The notes under the pieces are model-generated. The model did not search any database, was not told where the DNA came from, and worked only from the letters and a program-made list of their open reading frames with translations. DNA of 64,000 nucleotides from Niastella soli (GTDB taxonomy: Bacteria; Bacteroidota; Bacteroidia; Chitinophagales; Chitinophagaceae). Below are positions 17,290 through 25,453 of the stretch, piece after piece. The stretch spans positions 2,447,061-2,511,060 of the forward strand of contig NZ_JAGHKO010000001.1 in the NCBI RefSeq assembly GCF_017742245.1. Direction: 5' to 3'. Position numbers and translations under genes: made by a program. Position 1 is the stretch's first letter. The number at the start of each line of letters is the position of its first letter.

Positions 17290-18513
17290 ATGCAACGGAG
17301 AGAATTGATCAAGTTGTTTTCACTGATCCCATATGCTGGCAGCGCCGCCATTATTCCCTGGTCAACTGCCAATGCCGCACCCGCAAACCCGCCCGCTGAA
17401 AAGCGAAATGTTTTTAAAGAACTGGGTGTTCGCACCTTTATAAATGCGGCAGGTACCTATACTGCCATGACGGGTTCTTTGATGCACGATTACGTACTCG
17501 ATATTATTCAAAGCGCTGCCACCGAGTTTTGTATGTTAGATGAATTGCAGGATAAAGTAGGGGAGAAGATCGCCACCCTGGTGCATGCTGAAGCTGCTGT
17601 GGTTACCTCCGGGGCCTTTTCAGGTATGACATTGGGGCTGGCTGGTATTTTAACGGGGATGGACCAAAAGAAAGTAGCGCAACTGCCGCACCTCGATGGT
17701 ACCGGAATGAGATCGGAAGTGATCATTCAAAAAGCACATGAAATTGTATATAACCATGCTTTAAAGAACACCGGCTGTAAGCTCATTTATGTAGAAACCG
17801 CTGAAGAAGCTGAACAAGCCATTAATGAACGAACCGCCTTGTTACACTTTTTAAATATAGAAGCCGACAAGGGTAAAATAAATCAGGAAGAATGGGTAGC
17901 GCTTGGCCGCAAACACAACATCCCCACTTCTATTGATATAGCAGCCGATGTACCGCCTGTTTCAAACCTGTGGAAGTTCAATGACATGGGATTTAGTTTC
18001 GTAGTGATCTCCGGTGGTAAAGCCATCCGTGGTCCGCAAAGTGCCGGGTTACTGATGGGAAAGAAGGAGATCATTGCAGCCGCCCGCCTGCATATGCCAC
18101 CCCGTGGTTTTAATATCGGCCGGGGTTTTAAAGTAAATAAAGAAGAAATCCTGGGCATGTATGTGGCCCTTGATAAATACATAAAAGAAGATCACGATAA
18201 AGAATGGAAAGCCTGGGAAACTGCCACTGCCGTAATTGACAATGCTGCCAAATCTGTAAGCGGCGTAACTACCAGTATCACCGTGCCGGCACTAGGTAAT
18301 GTAACACCCACTTTACAAATAGCATGGGATGCAGGCAAAGTGAAGTTATCAGGGAAAGACCTGCAGGAGAAATTACGCAGTGGCATTCCTTCTATCGAGA
18401 TTGGTGGGGTAAAGGACAACAGCATCACTGTTACTGTTTGGATGTTGAAACCCGGACAGGAGAAAATTGTGGCTGGCAGAATAAAGGAAGAGTTGTTGAA
18501 AGCAGTAGGTTAA
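17290..18513 (+). CDS. exported SelA-like PLP-dependent lyase
   Basis: A 407-residue fold-type I PLP enzyme of the SelA-like family that includes D-glucosaminate-6-phosphate ammonia-lyase (DgaE). The start at 17290 gives a twin-arginine-like signal (MQRRELIKLF, hydrophobic stretch, ANA-A cleavage near residue 29); longer upstream reading gives nothing plausible. The domain begins with FINAAGTYTAMTGSLM, has AAVVTSGAFSGMTLGLAGIL for phosphate binding, Asp216 in SIDIAAD, and Schiff-base Lys244 in SGGKAIRGPQSAG. It is not true selenocysteine synthase: no selenoprotein machinery is near, and it is exported. It follows RidA, which fits an ammonia-eliminating reaction giving an enamine. The substrate is inferred to be an amino-sugar acid or D-amino acid. 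Confidence 0.85.
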   Translation: MQRRELIKLFSLIPYAGSAAIIPWSTANAAPANPPAEKRNVFKELGVRTFINAAGTYTAMTGSLMHDYVLDIIQSAATEFCMLDELQDKVGEKIATLVHAEAAVVTSGAFSGMTLGLAGILTGMDQKKVAQLPHLDGTGMRSEVIIQKAHEIVYNHALKNTGCKLIYVETAEEAEQAINERTALLHFLNIEADKGKINQEEWVALGRKHNIPTSIDIAADVPPVSNLWKFNDMGFSFVVISGGKAIRGPQSAGLLMGKKEIIAAARLHMPPRGFNIGRGFKVNKEEILGMYVALDKYIKEDHDKEWKAWETATAVIDNAAKSVSGVTTSITVPALGNVTPTLQIAWDAGKVKLSGKDLQEKLRSGIPSIEIGGVKDNSITVTVWMLKPGQEKIVAGRIKEELLKAVG

Positions 18514-18546
18514 AAATGATTCCCCACCTTATCAAACTCCAAACCA

Positions 18547-19809
18547 ATGATCAAACCCAGGATCTTTCTTTTTTTGTTAACGTTTGCCTGGCATCTCTCA
18601 ACAGCGCAAAACTATGCGTTGGTTATAAAAGGTGGTCATGTAATTGATGCGAAGAATAATATAAATGAAGTATTGGATGTTGCGGTTAATGACGGCAAAA
18701 TAGTAAGGGTGGCAAAAAACATCGATACCACAAAGGCCACTCAGGTTGTAAATGCAAATGGACTGTATGTAACACCCGGGCTGATAGACGCGCATGTGCA
18801 TGTCTTTTATGGCACCGATGCCGATCGCGCCTACAGCAATGGTCCCCTGGCCGTTATACCCGATGCCTTTACTTTCAAAAATGGGGTTACTACTGTTGTA
18901 GATGCCGGGAGCTCAGGCTGGCGCAATTTCCCTCTTTTTAAAAAGCAGGTCATTGATCTGTCGCAAACCCGGGTACTCGCCTTTATAAATATCGTTGGCG
19001 AAGGTATGCGAGGTGGCGTATACGAACAGGACGTCAAAGACATGGATGGTAAACTTACCGGCATGACGGCGAAGCGTTTTCACGATTACGTGGTAGGGAT
19101 AAAAGTGGCGCATTATGTTGGTAGTGAATGGACACCAATTGATGAAGCCGTTAAAGCCGGTACCACGGCCAATACTCCGGTGATGATTGACTTTGGCGGC
19201 AGCAATCCGCCCCTGTCAATCGAAGAGCTGTTTGTAAAACACCTGCGGCCCGGTGATATTTTTACGCACTGCTTTGGTCAGCTGCGCGACCGCGAACCCG
19301 TAGTGGATGTAAATACCCAAAAAGTAAAACCTTTTGTGCTGGAAGCAAGAAAGAAGGGGATCATGTTTGACGTTGGGTATGGTTCTATCAGTTTTGCCTT
19401 CTCACAAGCAATGCCCGCCATTAAAAGTGGGTTCTATCCCAATTCCATCAGCACCGATATTCATACCAATAGCATGAACGCTGCCATGAAAGACCTGTTG
19501 AATGTTATGTCGAAGCTCATGAGCGTTGGTATGGACTTTCAAAGCGTTATTCAGGCTGTTACCTGGAACCCTGCCCAGGAAATAAAACATGAAGAATTAG
19601 GACATTTATCCGAAGGCGCTATTGCCGACATTGCCATCCTGGGTATTCGCACGGGCAAATTCGGTTATTTCGATTATACAGGATATAAAGTAACGGGCAC
19701 GCAAAAGCTGGAATGTGAAATGACTATAAAAGGCGGAAAAATTGTGTATGACCTCGATGGAATAGCCGCCCCTATAGTAACTAATAAAACTGGCGTCGGC
19801 GGACATTAA
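18547..19809 (+). CDS. exported amidohydrolase/deacetylase-family metallohydrolase
   Basis: A 420-residue protein with a Sec signal peptide (ends near LSTA-Q) and an amidohydrolase barrel. Metal ligands are visible: His83 and His85 in DAHVHVF, probable carboxylated Lys186 in VVGIKVAHY, His241 in IFTHCFGQ, and Asp304 in ISTDIHTNS. The N- and C-terminal beta-sandwich parts (YALVIKGGHVIDAKN; GAIADIAILGI) are typical. The closest family I recognise is the EF_0837-like deacetylase group, which removes acetyl or other acyl groups from amino acids and often sits beside SelA-like enzymes. In this operon it probably prepares the substrate of the PLP lyase. The start ATG at 18547 lies 33 bases after the lyase stop. 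Confidence 0.88.
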   Translation: MIKPRIFLFLLTFAWHLSTAQNYALVIKGGHVIDAKNNINEVLDVAVNDGKIVRVAKNIDTTKATQVVNANGLYVTPGLIDAHVHVFYGTDADRAYSNGPLAVIPDAFTFKNGVTTVVDAGSSGWRNFPLFKKQVIDLSQTRVLAFINIVGEGMRGGVYEQDVKDMDGKLTGMTAKRFHDYVVGIKVAHYVGSEWTPIDEAVKAGTTANTPVMIDFGGSNPPLSIEELFVKHLRPGDIFTHCFGQLRDREPVVDVNTQKVKPFVLEARKKGIMFDVGYGSISFAFSQAMPAIKSGFYPNSISTDIHTNSMNAAMKDLLNVMSKLMSVGMDFQSVIQAVTWNPAQEIKHEELGHLSEGAIADIAILGIRTGKFGYFDYTGYKVTGTQKLECEMTIKGGKIVYDLDGIAAPIVTNKTGVGGH

Positions 19810-19823
19810 ACTAGTAACTTATC

Positions 19824-20750
19824 ATGAAGCGGATTTTCATAATAACGATTGTTTGGCTGATAGGTCTGTTTACAATGACTTCGCACGCGCAAACCATGTC
19901 GCGCGATGAACTGATATTTTTAACAGCAGCATGGAAGGGGGAACGTTTTCCTGATGGCCGACCGAAGATCCCGGATGACCTTATTCGCCGTGCCCGCAAT
20001 ATTGCCATTGAGGATGCCTGGACGATCCTGAACAATGAGGGATATACCTGCCAGTATGAAGGCAGCTGGAAAATGGTGCACACTGACACCCCGGTAGTCG
20101 GCCGGGCCTTAACGGCCTGTTTTATGCCCAGTCGACCCGATGTGGAAAAGAACATAAAAGAAAGAGGTCATCAGCATGGCCGGATTGGTAATACCAATGC
20201 ATGGCCCATTGATATGTTGACGAAAGGCGATGTGTATGTAGCTGATGGCTTTGGGAAAATTTCGGGTGGGACCCTGATCGGGAGTAATTTAGGTAATGCA
20301 ATTTACAGCAGATCGGGCAATGGCGTGGTTTTTGACGCAGCCGCCCGCGACCTGGAAGGCCTGTCAGAAATAAAAGGATTCAACGCGTATGTCCGTGACT
20401 GGGACCCATCCTATTTGAAAGAAGAAGTGTTGATGGGGCTGAACACGCCCATCCGTATCGGACATGCGATGGTAATGCCCGGCGACCTGGTGATTGGCAA
20501 AAAGGGCGGTGTGCTGTTCATTCCGGCCCATATGGCCGAAATGGTGATCGTGACGGCGGAATTTATCATTTTGAAAGACAAATTTGGCATCAGCATGCTG
20601 AAGGCGGGAAAGTACACGCCGGGGCAGATCGATAACCAATGGACTGATACAATAAAGAAGGATTTTCTTGACTGGTTACAAAAGAACCCTAACGAAATTC
20701 CCATGACCCGCGCCCAACTGGATGAATATATGAAGAAACGAACATGGTAA
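19824..20750 (+). CDS. exported RraA/HMG-aldolase-family protein
   Basis: A 308-residue protein with a Sec signal peptide (cleavage near SHA-Q) and an RraA-type swivelling domain. The family motif is present: GDVYVADGFGKISGGTLIGSNLG followed about 20 residues later by GVVFDAAARDLEGL, where Arg-Asp binds pyruvate and metal in HMG/CHA aldolases. Cytoplasmic RraA proteins either inhibit RNase E or cleave 4-hydroxy-4-methyl-2-oxoglutarate; an exported version cannot act on RNase E, so a pyruvate-type aldolase or decarboxylase acting on a keto acid made by the preceding lyase is more likely. The C-terminal 80 residues are a helical extension. It follows the amidohydrolase stop by 14 bases. Confidence 0.85.
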   Translation: MKRIFIITIVWLIGLFTMTSHAQTMSRDELIFLTAAWKGERFPDGRPKIPDDLIRRARNIAIEDAWTILNNEGYTCQYEGSWKMVHTDTPVVGRALTACFMPSRPDVEKNIKERGHQHGRIGNTNAWPIDMLTKGDVYVADGFGKISGGTLIGSNLGNAIYSRSGNGVVFDAAARDLEGLSEIKGFNAYVRDWDPSYLKEEVLMGLNTPIRIGHAMVMPGDLVIGKKGGVLFIPAHMAEMVIVTAEFIILKDKFGISMLKAGKYTPGQIDNQWTDTIKKDFLDWLQKNPNEIPMTRAQLDEYMKKRTW

Positions 20751-20837
20751 GTGCCCGCTCATGCAACCTAACGCTTATAAAAAACATCTTTCACCATTGA
20801 AAATTGTCTTTTGACCACCCACATTTCAGTACGAACC

Positions 20838-21962
20838 ATGACAAAGATTGCACTGCCAATCGCTGCTGTATGTTTAATAGCTTTTATTGTATTCAGTGTA
20901 TTTGATAGCAACGCGTTTGCAGGCCCCTGGCTGATCGCTTTTTTTCTAAGTTTATCCATCGGTTTCAGGGCATATGACACCTTGAAAGGTTTTTCTTTCA
21001 CCATGCTGATCTTTGCAGCAGTTACAACCGCACTTTATTATCCGCAATATTTTTCAACCTGGGGTGGCGTAAAGCTGGCGTCGCTTTTTACGCCTTTGTT
21101 ACAGATCATCATGTTTGGGATGGGTACTGAAATGGGGGTTAAAGACTTTGCCGGTGTTATAAAAATGCCCAAAGCGGTGCTGATTGGATTATGCGGGCAC
21201 TTCACCTTTATGCCACTTGCCGGTTATACGCTGGCGCGGGTGTTTAATTTCCCGCCCGAAATTGCTGCCGGTGTTGTATTGATCGGCAGTATGCCCTGTG
21301 GAATGGCTTCCAACGTTATGTCGTACCTGGCCAATGCCAATTTAGCGTTGTCGGTTACCCTAACGGCTATTGCTACCCTTTTATCACCTTTTTTAACGCC
21401 TTTATGGATGAAAGTGCTGGGCGGGCAATTCATAAAAGTAGATGTGTTGGCTATGATGTGGGATATCATTAAAATAGTAGTACTGCCTATTGGGGCTGGT
21501 TTATTGTTCAACCGCTTCTTTAAAGGAAAGGTTACCTGGCTAGACAAGATCATGCCGCTGATCTCTATGTTCGGCATTGCATTTATTATAGTGATCATTG
21601 TGGCGGCTGGCCGCAATAACCTGATCGTGATCGGTCCGGCCCTGATCATTTGCGCCCTCATTCATAATACGACCGGTTATTTGTTTGGTTTCTGGATAGG
21701 AAAGTTATTCGGATTGCCTGAGCGCGATGCACGCACCATTGCTATTGAAGTGGGTATGCAAAATGGCGGACTGGCATCTGGCCTCGCAAAGGAAATGGGA
21801 AAGGCAGCAACCTTAGGATTGGCGCCCGCTATCTTTGGCCCCTTAATGAATATCACCGGTTCAATACTGGCGTCTTACTGGCACCGGAATCCACCGGTTG
21901 ATAAAGAGAGGGACCGTAATGTTATTAGTACCGAAGGTTTACAGGCGGTGCAAGGGGAGTAG
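20838..21962 (+). CDS. bile acid:sodium symporter (SBF/BASS)-family transporter
   Basis: A 374-residue inner membrane protein with about ten predicted helices. ATG 20838 is chosen over the upstream TTG. Family signs are FGMGTEMGVKDFAGV, GAVLIGSMPCGMASNVMSYLANANLALSV-like discontinuous helix (PCGMASN) and VGMQNGGLASGLA. Bacterial members carry organic anions with sodium, including pantothenate and keto acids such as pyruvate in plastid BASS2. As last gene of locus A it would import the small acid product of the exported enzymes. That coupling is inference from order only. Confidence 0.88.
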   Translation: MTKIALPIAAVCLIAFIVFSVFDSNAFAGPWLIAFFLSLSIGFRAYDTLKGFSFTMLIFAAVTTALYYPQYFSTWGGVKLASLFTPLLQIIMFGMGTEMGVKDFAGVIKMPKAVLIGLCGHFTFMPLAGYTLARVFNFPPEIAAGVVLIGSMPCGMASNVMSYLANANLALSVTLTAIATLLSPFLTPLWMKVLGGQFIKVDVLAMMWDIIKIVVLPIGAGLLFNRFFKGKVTWLDKIMPLISMFGIAFIIVIIVAAGRNNLIVIGPALIICALIHNTTGYLFGFWIGKLFGLPERDARTIAIEVGMQNGGLASGLAKEMGKAATLGLAPAIFGPLMNITGSILASYWHRNPPVDKERDRNVISTEGLQAVQGE

Positions 21963-21997
21963 TAGGCTGAAAGGTTATTAAGTTCGTAGGTTCATAA

Positions 21998-22059
21998 GTT
22001 ATTAGGTTGAATAGGGAACAAAAGAACCCAAAAACCTAAGAACATATTAACCTAATAAC
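21998..22059. repeat. imperfect inverted and direct repeats after locus A
   Basis: GTTATTAGGTT (21998-22008) and AACCTAATAAC (22049-22059) are perfect inverted copies around a 40-base loop. Degenerate copies (AGGTTATTAAG, AGGTTCATAAG) precede it. It lies between the convergent SBF and HxlR genes and could fold as a transcription stop, but has no T tract. Confidence 0.6.
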
Positions 22060-22091
22060 TGCTATTCAAAACCACGTTGTTGCAATTTAGA

Positions 22092-22469
22092 CTAGCTTAC
22101 CTTTTGAGAGGCGTATTTCTCTCTATTCTTCAAGATCGTCTCCATATGTTGCTCGGCCCATAATGCCAGCTGCTCAATATGCGGTAATAAACTTCTGCCC
22201 AGATCAGTCAATTCATACTCTACGCGGGGAGGGATCTCCGGATACAGGGTGCGGGAGATCAACCCATCCGCTTCCAGCGATCGTAAGGTTACCGTTAACA
22301 TTTTCTGCGAAATATCGCCAATCTGCTGGTTCAACTCATTAAACCGCTGTTTGCCAACATGCCCCAGGGTGGAAATGATCAAAATGCTCCACTTGTCACC
22401 AAAGCGGTCCAGGATCTGGCGGATCGAACAATTAAGATGTTCAGATTTTTTTTCAGTACAATTCTTCAT
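22092..22469 (-). CDS. HxlR-family transcriptional regulator
   Basis: A 125-residue winged-helix protein with the complete HxlR pattern: an N-terminal Cys (LNCSIRQILDRFGDKWSILI), FNELNQQIGDISQKMLTVTLRSLEADGLI, and YELTDLGRSLLPHI. It is divergent from a DsbA-family oxidoreductase gene, with 256 bases between. HxlR proteins often sense thiol-reactive or aldehyde stress through the N-terminal Cys and repress the adjacent gene. The inverted repeat at 22509-22530 is the likely operator. Confidence 0.93.
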   Translation of the reverse strand: MKNCTEKKSEHLNCSIRQILDRFGDKWSILIISTLGHVGKQRFNELNQQIGDISQKMLTVTLRSLEADGLISRTLYPEIPPRVEYELTDLGRSLLPHIEQLALWAEQHMETILKNREKYASQKVS

Positions 22470-22508
22470 GTCTAAACATTGATAATCAGTATTACTTCCC
22501 TCTATGTT

Positions 22509-22530
22509 AGTTACTTTCCTACAAGTAACT
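22509..22530. promoter_or_regulatory. probable HxlR operator
   Basis: AGTTACTT (22509-22516) and AAGTAACT (22523-22530) are exact inverted copies with a 6-base spacer, 40 bases upstream of the HxlR start and in the shared intergenic region with the DsbA-family gene. Further TTACTT copies flank it. Confidence 0.6.
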
Positions 22531-22725
22531 TCTTTGTTGGTATTAACTTACTTCTTAGCTTTGACTCTCCAAAAGAGAGTAAGACTCTTAAAGGATGCAA
22601 GTTAAAACATAAAAATAAGTATCACAAGTTTTCGTGAAATTGACCCAACCAAACATTTATAAGTAGCTAATAGATAACGAGCTATGTCAATACCAGGGAA
22701 CTAGGGATGCGGAAAATAAATAATT

Positions 22726-23427
22726 ATGAAAGTAGAGATCTGGTCAGATGTGATGTGTCCGTTTTGCTACATCGGCAAACGGAGATTTGAAAATGCGGTG
22801 CAGGAACTGCCTTTTAAAGATGACATTGAAATTGAATGGAAAAGTTTTCAGCTTAACCCCGACCTACAATATGAGCCAGGCCTAAGCATAGATCAATACC
22901 TGGCTGAGCGCAAAGGCTTTTCCTTAGAAAAAGCCAAAGAGTTGAACAATTATGTAACCGACATGGCGGCCCAGGAAGGGTTGACCTATAATTTTGAAAA
23001 AGCCGTGGTGGCCAATTCCTTCGATGCGCACCGTTTCGCGCACCTGGCTAAAAAGCTGGGCAAAGGCGATGCGGCAGAAGAAAGTCTGTTCAAAGCGTAC
23101 TTTACAGACGGAAAAAATATCTCAGATTACGACACTTTAGTGCAATTAGGAATAGAAATTGGTTTGGATGGCACGGCGGTGAAGCAGGCATTGGAAAATG
23201 AAGATTATACAAAAGAAGTATATAAGGACATTGCAGAATCCGAAGCTATTGGCGTACGCGGTGTGCCGTTTTTTGTGATAGACCGCAAGTATGCCGTATC
23301 TGGCGCCCAGGCTAAAGACGTTTTTGTACAAGCGCTGGAACGTTCCTATTCGGAATGGAAAAAAGAAAATACTAAATTCACAACCATCGAAGGAGAAGTT
23401 TGTTCTTCTGATGGCGATTGCAAATAA
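22726..23427 (+). CDS. DsbA-family (FrnE-like) oxidoreductase
   Basis: A 233-residue thioredoxin-fold protein with the CPFC active site at residues 11-14 and no signal peptide, so it acts in the cytoplasm. The FrnE landmarks are present: EIWSDVMCPFCYIGKRRFE, WKSFQLNPD, AHRFAHLAKKLGKGDA, and GVRGVPFFVIDRKYAVSGAQ with the cis-proline. It carries an extra C-terminal CSSDGDCK tail with two more cysteines, as in other FrnE proteins where a second Cys pair regulates the first. It is probably under HxlR control from the divergent gene. Confidence 0.92.
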   Translation: MKVEIWSDVMCPFCYIGKRRFENAVQELPFKDDIEIEWKSFQLNPDLQYEPGLSIDQYLAERKGFSLEKAKELNNYVTDMAAQEGLTYNFEKAVVANSFDAHRFAHLAKKLGKGDAAEESLFKAYFTDGKNISDYDTLVQLGIEIGLDGTAVKQALENEDYTKEVYKDIAESEAIGVRGVPFFVIDRKYAVSGAQAKDVFVQALERSYSEWKKENTKFTTIEGEVCSSDGDCK

Positions 23428-23433
23428 GATTTT

Positions 23434-23441
23434 TATATTTG
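23434..23441 (+). promoter_or_regulatory. -7 promoter box for the YceI genes
   Basis: TATATTTG matches TAnnTTTG. Start near 23448 would give a leader of about 125 bases with two small hairpins (CGCTTA/TAAGCG at 23454-23468 and TCCAAA/TTTGGA near 23500-23520) before the YceI ATG. Confidence 0.5.
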
Positions 23442-23571
23442 CGCCCCCCTAAACGCTTATTGTAAGCGATTGCCCCCCACGTTTAGCCATATGTAATTTT
23501 TCCAAACCTGAAATTTGGAAAGGTTAAAGGGATATTATTATCAATACATTAAATACTCAAACAATAGAAAC

Positions 23572-24144
23572 ATGAAAAAAGCAACTATCATCGCAGCAGC
23601 CTTATTATTTTCATCTGCAGCAACATTTGCACAAACCTGGTCAGTAGACAAATCACACTCAAGAATTGGTTTTAACTTCACTCACCTGCAGGTAGCAGAA
23701 TTGGGTGGAACCTTCAACAGCATCGATGGCAAAGTAACTTCAGCTAAACCTGATTTTTCTGATGCCGCGGTTGAATTTTCTGCTGATATCAACAGCATCA
23801 ATACCGATAACGAGCAACGCGACAAACACCTGCAATCTGCTGATTTCTTCGACGCTGAAAAATTCCCTAAGCTGACTTTCAAAAGCACTTCATGGAAAAA
23901 AGTGGCCGACAAGAAATACAAAGTAACTGGTGACCTTACCCTGCATGGTGTAACAAAACCAGTTGTACTGGATGTTGTATTGGGCGGAACTGCGACTCAT
24001 CCACAAACTAAAAAGCCAATTGCAGCTTTCAAGATCACCGGTACAATCAAACGTACAGATTTCGGTGTAGCTCCGGCTTTACCTTCTGTAATGGTAAGCG
24101 ACAATGTTAATCTGGCCGCTACCGCTGAATTCGCACAAGACTAA
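23572..24144 (+). CDS. YceI-family periplasmic lipocalin-like protein
   Basis: A 190-residue protein with a Sec signal peptide (MKKATIIAAALLF, cleavage near TFA-Q). ATG 23572 is chosen because it starts the signal peptide and follows an A-rich leader. The mature domain is a full YceI barrel: WSVDKSHSRIGFNFTHL, INSINTDNEQRDKHLQSADFFDAEKFPKLTF and DLTLHGVTKPVVLDV. YceI proteins bind amphiphiles or polyisoprenoids in the periplasm. A second YceI gene follows 23 bases later. Sequence use (many GCA/AAA codons, strong consensus) suggests high expression. Confidence 0.93.
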   Translation: MKKATIIAAALLFSSAATFAQTWSVDKSHSRIGFNFTHLQVAELGGTFNSIDGKVTSAKPDFSDAAVEFSADINSINTDNEQRDKHLQSADFFDAEKFPKLTFKSTSWKKVADKKYKVTGDLTLHGVTKPVVLDVVLGGTATHPQTKKPIAAFKITGTIKRTDFGVAPALPSVMVSDNVNLAATAEFAQD

Positions 24145-24167
24145 TTAGTTTCAACAAGATTTAGAAT

Positions 24168-24701
24168 ATGAAGAAGCTGATCTTTTCTATGGCAACACTG
24201 CTGACTATTACAGCAGTGTTCGCCTTCAGCGTAGCTCAAAAATGGGCTATCACTGATAAATACAGTATCAAATTTTCGAGCAGTGAAGTAGCCGGGATCT
24301 TTAAGACCTTTTCCGGCAATATTGATTTTGATGAGCAAAATCCTGCTGCCTCAAAATTTGATGTAACAATTGATGTAAACTCTATTAATACAGGTAACGG
24401 CCTGCAGAACAAACACGCCAAAGGTGCAGAATGGTTCGATGCGGCCAAGTACCCTGCTATCAAATACACATCTAAAAAGATTGTAAAAGCAGGAGCAGCT
24501 TACCAGGTAACCGGCGACATGACTATAAAGGGCGTAACAAAAGAGTATACCATACCCTTTACCTTTAAAAAAGCAGGCGCCGGCGCTACCTTCAATGGCA
24601 GCTTTACCGTAAACCGCTCCGATTTCAAGATCGGTAAACCCGGTGGCGATGTTGGGGAACAGATAAAAATTGACGTAGCTGTTCCGGTTACCAAGGGCTA
24701 A
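24168..24701 (+). CDS. second YceI-family periplasmic protein
   Basis: A 177-residue paralogue of the preceding gene, with signal peptide (ends near FSVA-Q) and YceI motifs WAITDKYSIKFSSSEVAGIFKTFSGNI, VNSINTGNGLQNKHAKGAEWFDAAKYPAIKY and DMTIKGVTKEYTIPF. It diverges strongly from the first copy, so the duplication is old. It is in an operon with the first copy and the small membrane protein 15 bases downstream. Confidence 0.92.
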   Translation: MKKLIFSMATLLTITAVFAFSVAQKWAITDKYSIKFSSSEVAGIFKTFSGNIDFDEQNPAASKFDVTIDVNSINTGNGLQNKHAKGAEWFDAAKYPAIKYTSKKIVKAGAAYQVTGDMTIKGVTKEYTIPFTFKKAGAGATFNGSFTVNRSDFKIGKPGGDVGEQIKIDVAVPVTKG

Positions 24702-24716
24702 TAAACCACAAATAGT

Positions 24717-25106
24717 ATGTTTAAAAGATTATTATTACTGGGGTTGATTTCGGGGGTGTTGGCCGCTGTGGCATCATTGATCTATCAAAAGGTTTATTTC
24801 ACTACAAATGAGATCGATTTTTCAGGTACTATAAAACCTGTTACCGTGTTTCTTATTTGTATACTGGGCGGTTTACTGGCATCTACCGGTTATGGAATAT
24901 TGACCAAATGGCTGCCCCGCTATGGTGAGATCATTTTCAACCTGGTCTTAACTATAGTGAGTTTTGTGACTATCCTGGGGCCCATAGCCTATAAGTTTCC
25001 CCTTGAATTTGAAAGTCCGGAATTTTTCCCGGGGTTAGCCATACCCATGCACTTCTTTCCTGCATTGGGCTGGTATACGTTGAGACCCCTGTTTATAAAG
25101 AAATAA
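24717..25106 (+). CDS. small integral membrane protein downstream of YceI genes
   Basis: A 129-residue protein with four predicted membrane helices (about residues 3-23, 43-63, 72-92 and 103-123). No family is recognised. Position 15 bases after the second YceI gene suggests cotranscription. In Gram-negative bacteria YceI is often paired with the YceJ cytochrome b561, but this protein lacks the conserved haem histidines and is not that family. A 16-bp palindrome begins 2 bases after its stop. Confidence 0.78.
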   Translation: MFKRLLLLGLISGVLAAVASLIYQKVYFTTNEIDFSGTIKPVTVFLICILGGLLASTGYGILTKWLPRYGEIIFNLVLTIVSFVTILGPIAYKFPLEFESPEFFPGLAIPMHFFPALGWYTLRPLFIKK

Positions 25107-25107
25107 A

Positions 25108-25123
25108 TCCGCCAGCTGGCGGA
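25108..25123. repeat. 16-bp perfect palindrome
   Basis: TCCGCCAGCTGGCGGA overlaps the end region of the membrane-protein gene. It may be a transcription stop without a T tract or one of the dispersed intergenic palindromes common in this phylum. Confidence 0.6.
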
Positions 25124-25158
25124 TCAAACGGGCTGTTGATGTAAGCCTGAAAAGGCGA

Positions 25159-25234
25159 GGCCGGAAGTGTTTTTAAGAAGATGCAGGTATAAGAATGGAA
25201 CTAGTAAACGGATGATAGTTGTATGCTTCCGGCC
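25159..25234 (+). other. long-range stem enclosing 58 bases, followed by T run
   Basis: GGCCGGAAG (25159-25167) pairs with CTTCCGGCC (25226-25234), followed by AATTTTTT. The enclosed sequence has no ORF. It could be a terminator with a large loop or the closing stem of a small structured RNA. The rest of 25107-25453 holds a second terminator (25280-25312) and the promoter box at 25412, with no gene. Confidence 0.4.
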
Positions 25235-25279
25235 AATTTTTTCCTCCATACACGATAATAAATAGATAAATACTGCTCA

Positions 25280-25312
25280 AAGTGTCCCGATAGCATCGGG
25301 ACGCTTTTTTTA
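25280..25312 (+). terminator. intrinsic terminator
   Basis: AAGTGTCCCGAT (25280-25291) pairs with ATCGGGACGCTT (25295-25306; one wobble) around a 3-base loop and is followed by a T run. It ends transcription from the YceI operon side before the polyphosphate operon. Confidence 0.88.
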
Positions 25313-25411
25313 TGCCCCAACCATCCCCGGTGCATACTTAAATGATAAATGAACCTACCTTTGGCTGTACAGACATAATTCTCAATAGCTGTACAAATAG
25401 TTTTAGCTGAT

Positions 25412-25419
25412 TATATTTG
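25412..25419 (+). promoter_or_regulatory. -7 promoter box for the polyphosphate operon
   Basis: TATATTTG matches TAnnTTTG, 34 bases before the ATG at 25454. The next convincing plus-strand terminator is at 35891, so this promoter could serve six genes over about 10.4 kb. Confidence 0.55.
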
Positions 25420-25453
25420 TTAAATACTTGTAGACAGTAAAAGATTTCCTCAT

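Noticed and set aside
17290-18513. Selenocysteine synthase (SelA)
   Set aside because: The fold is shared, but the protein is exported and in a catabolic operon; no tRNA-Sec or selB is nearby.
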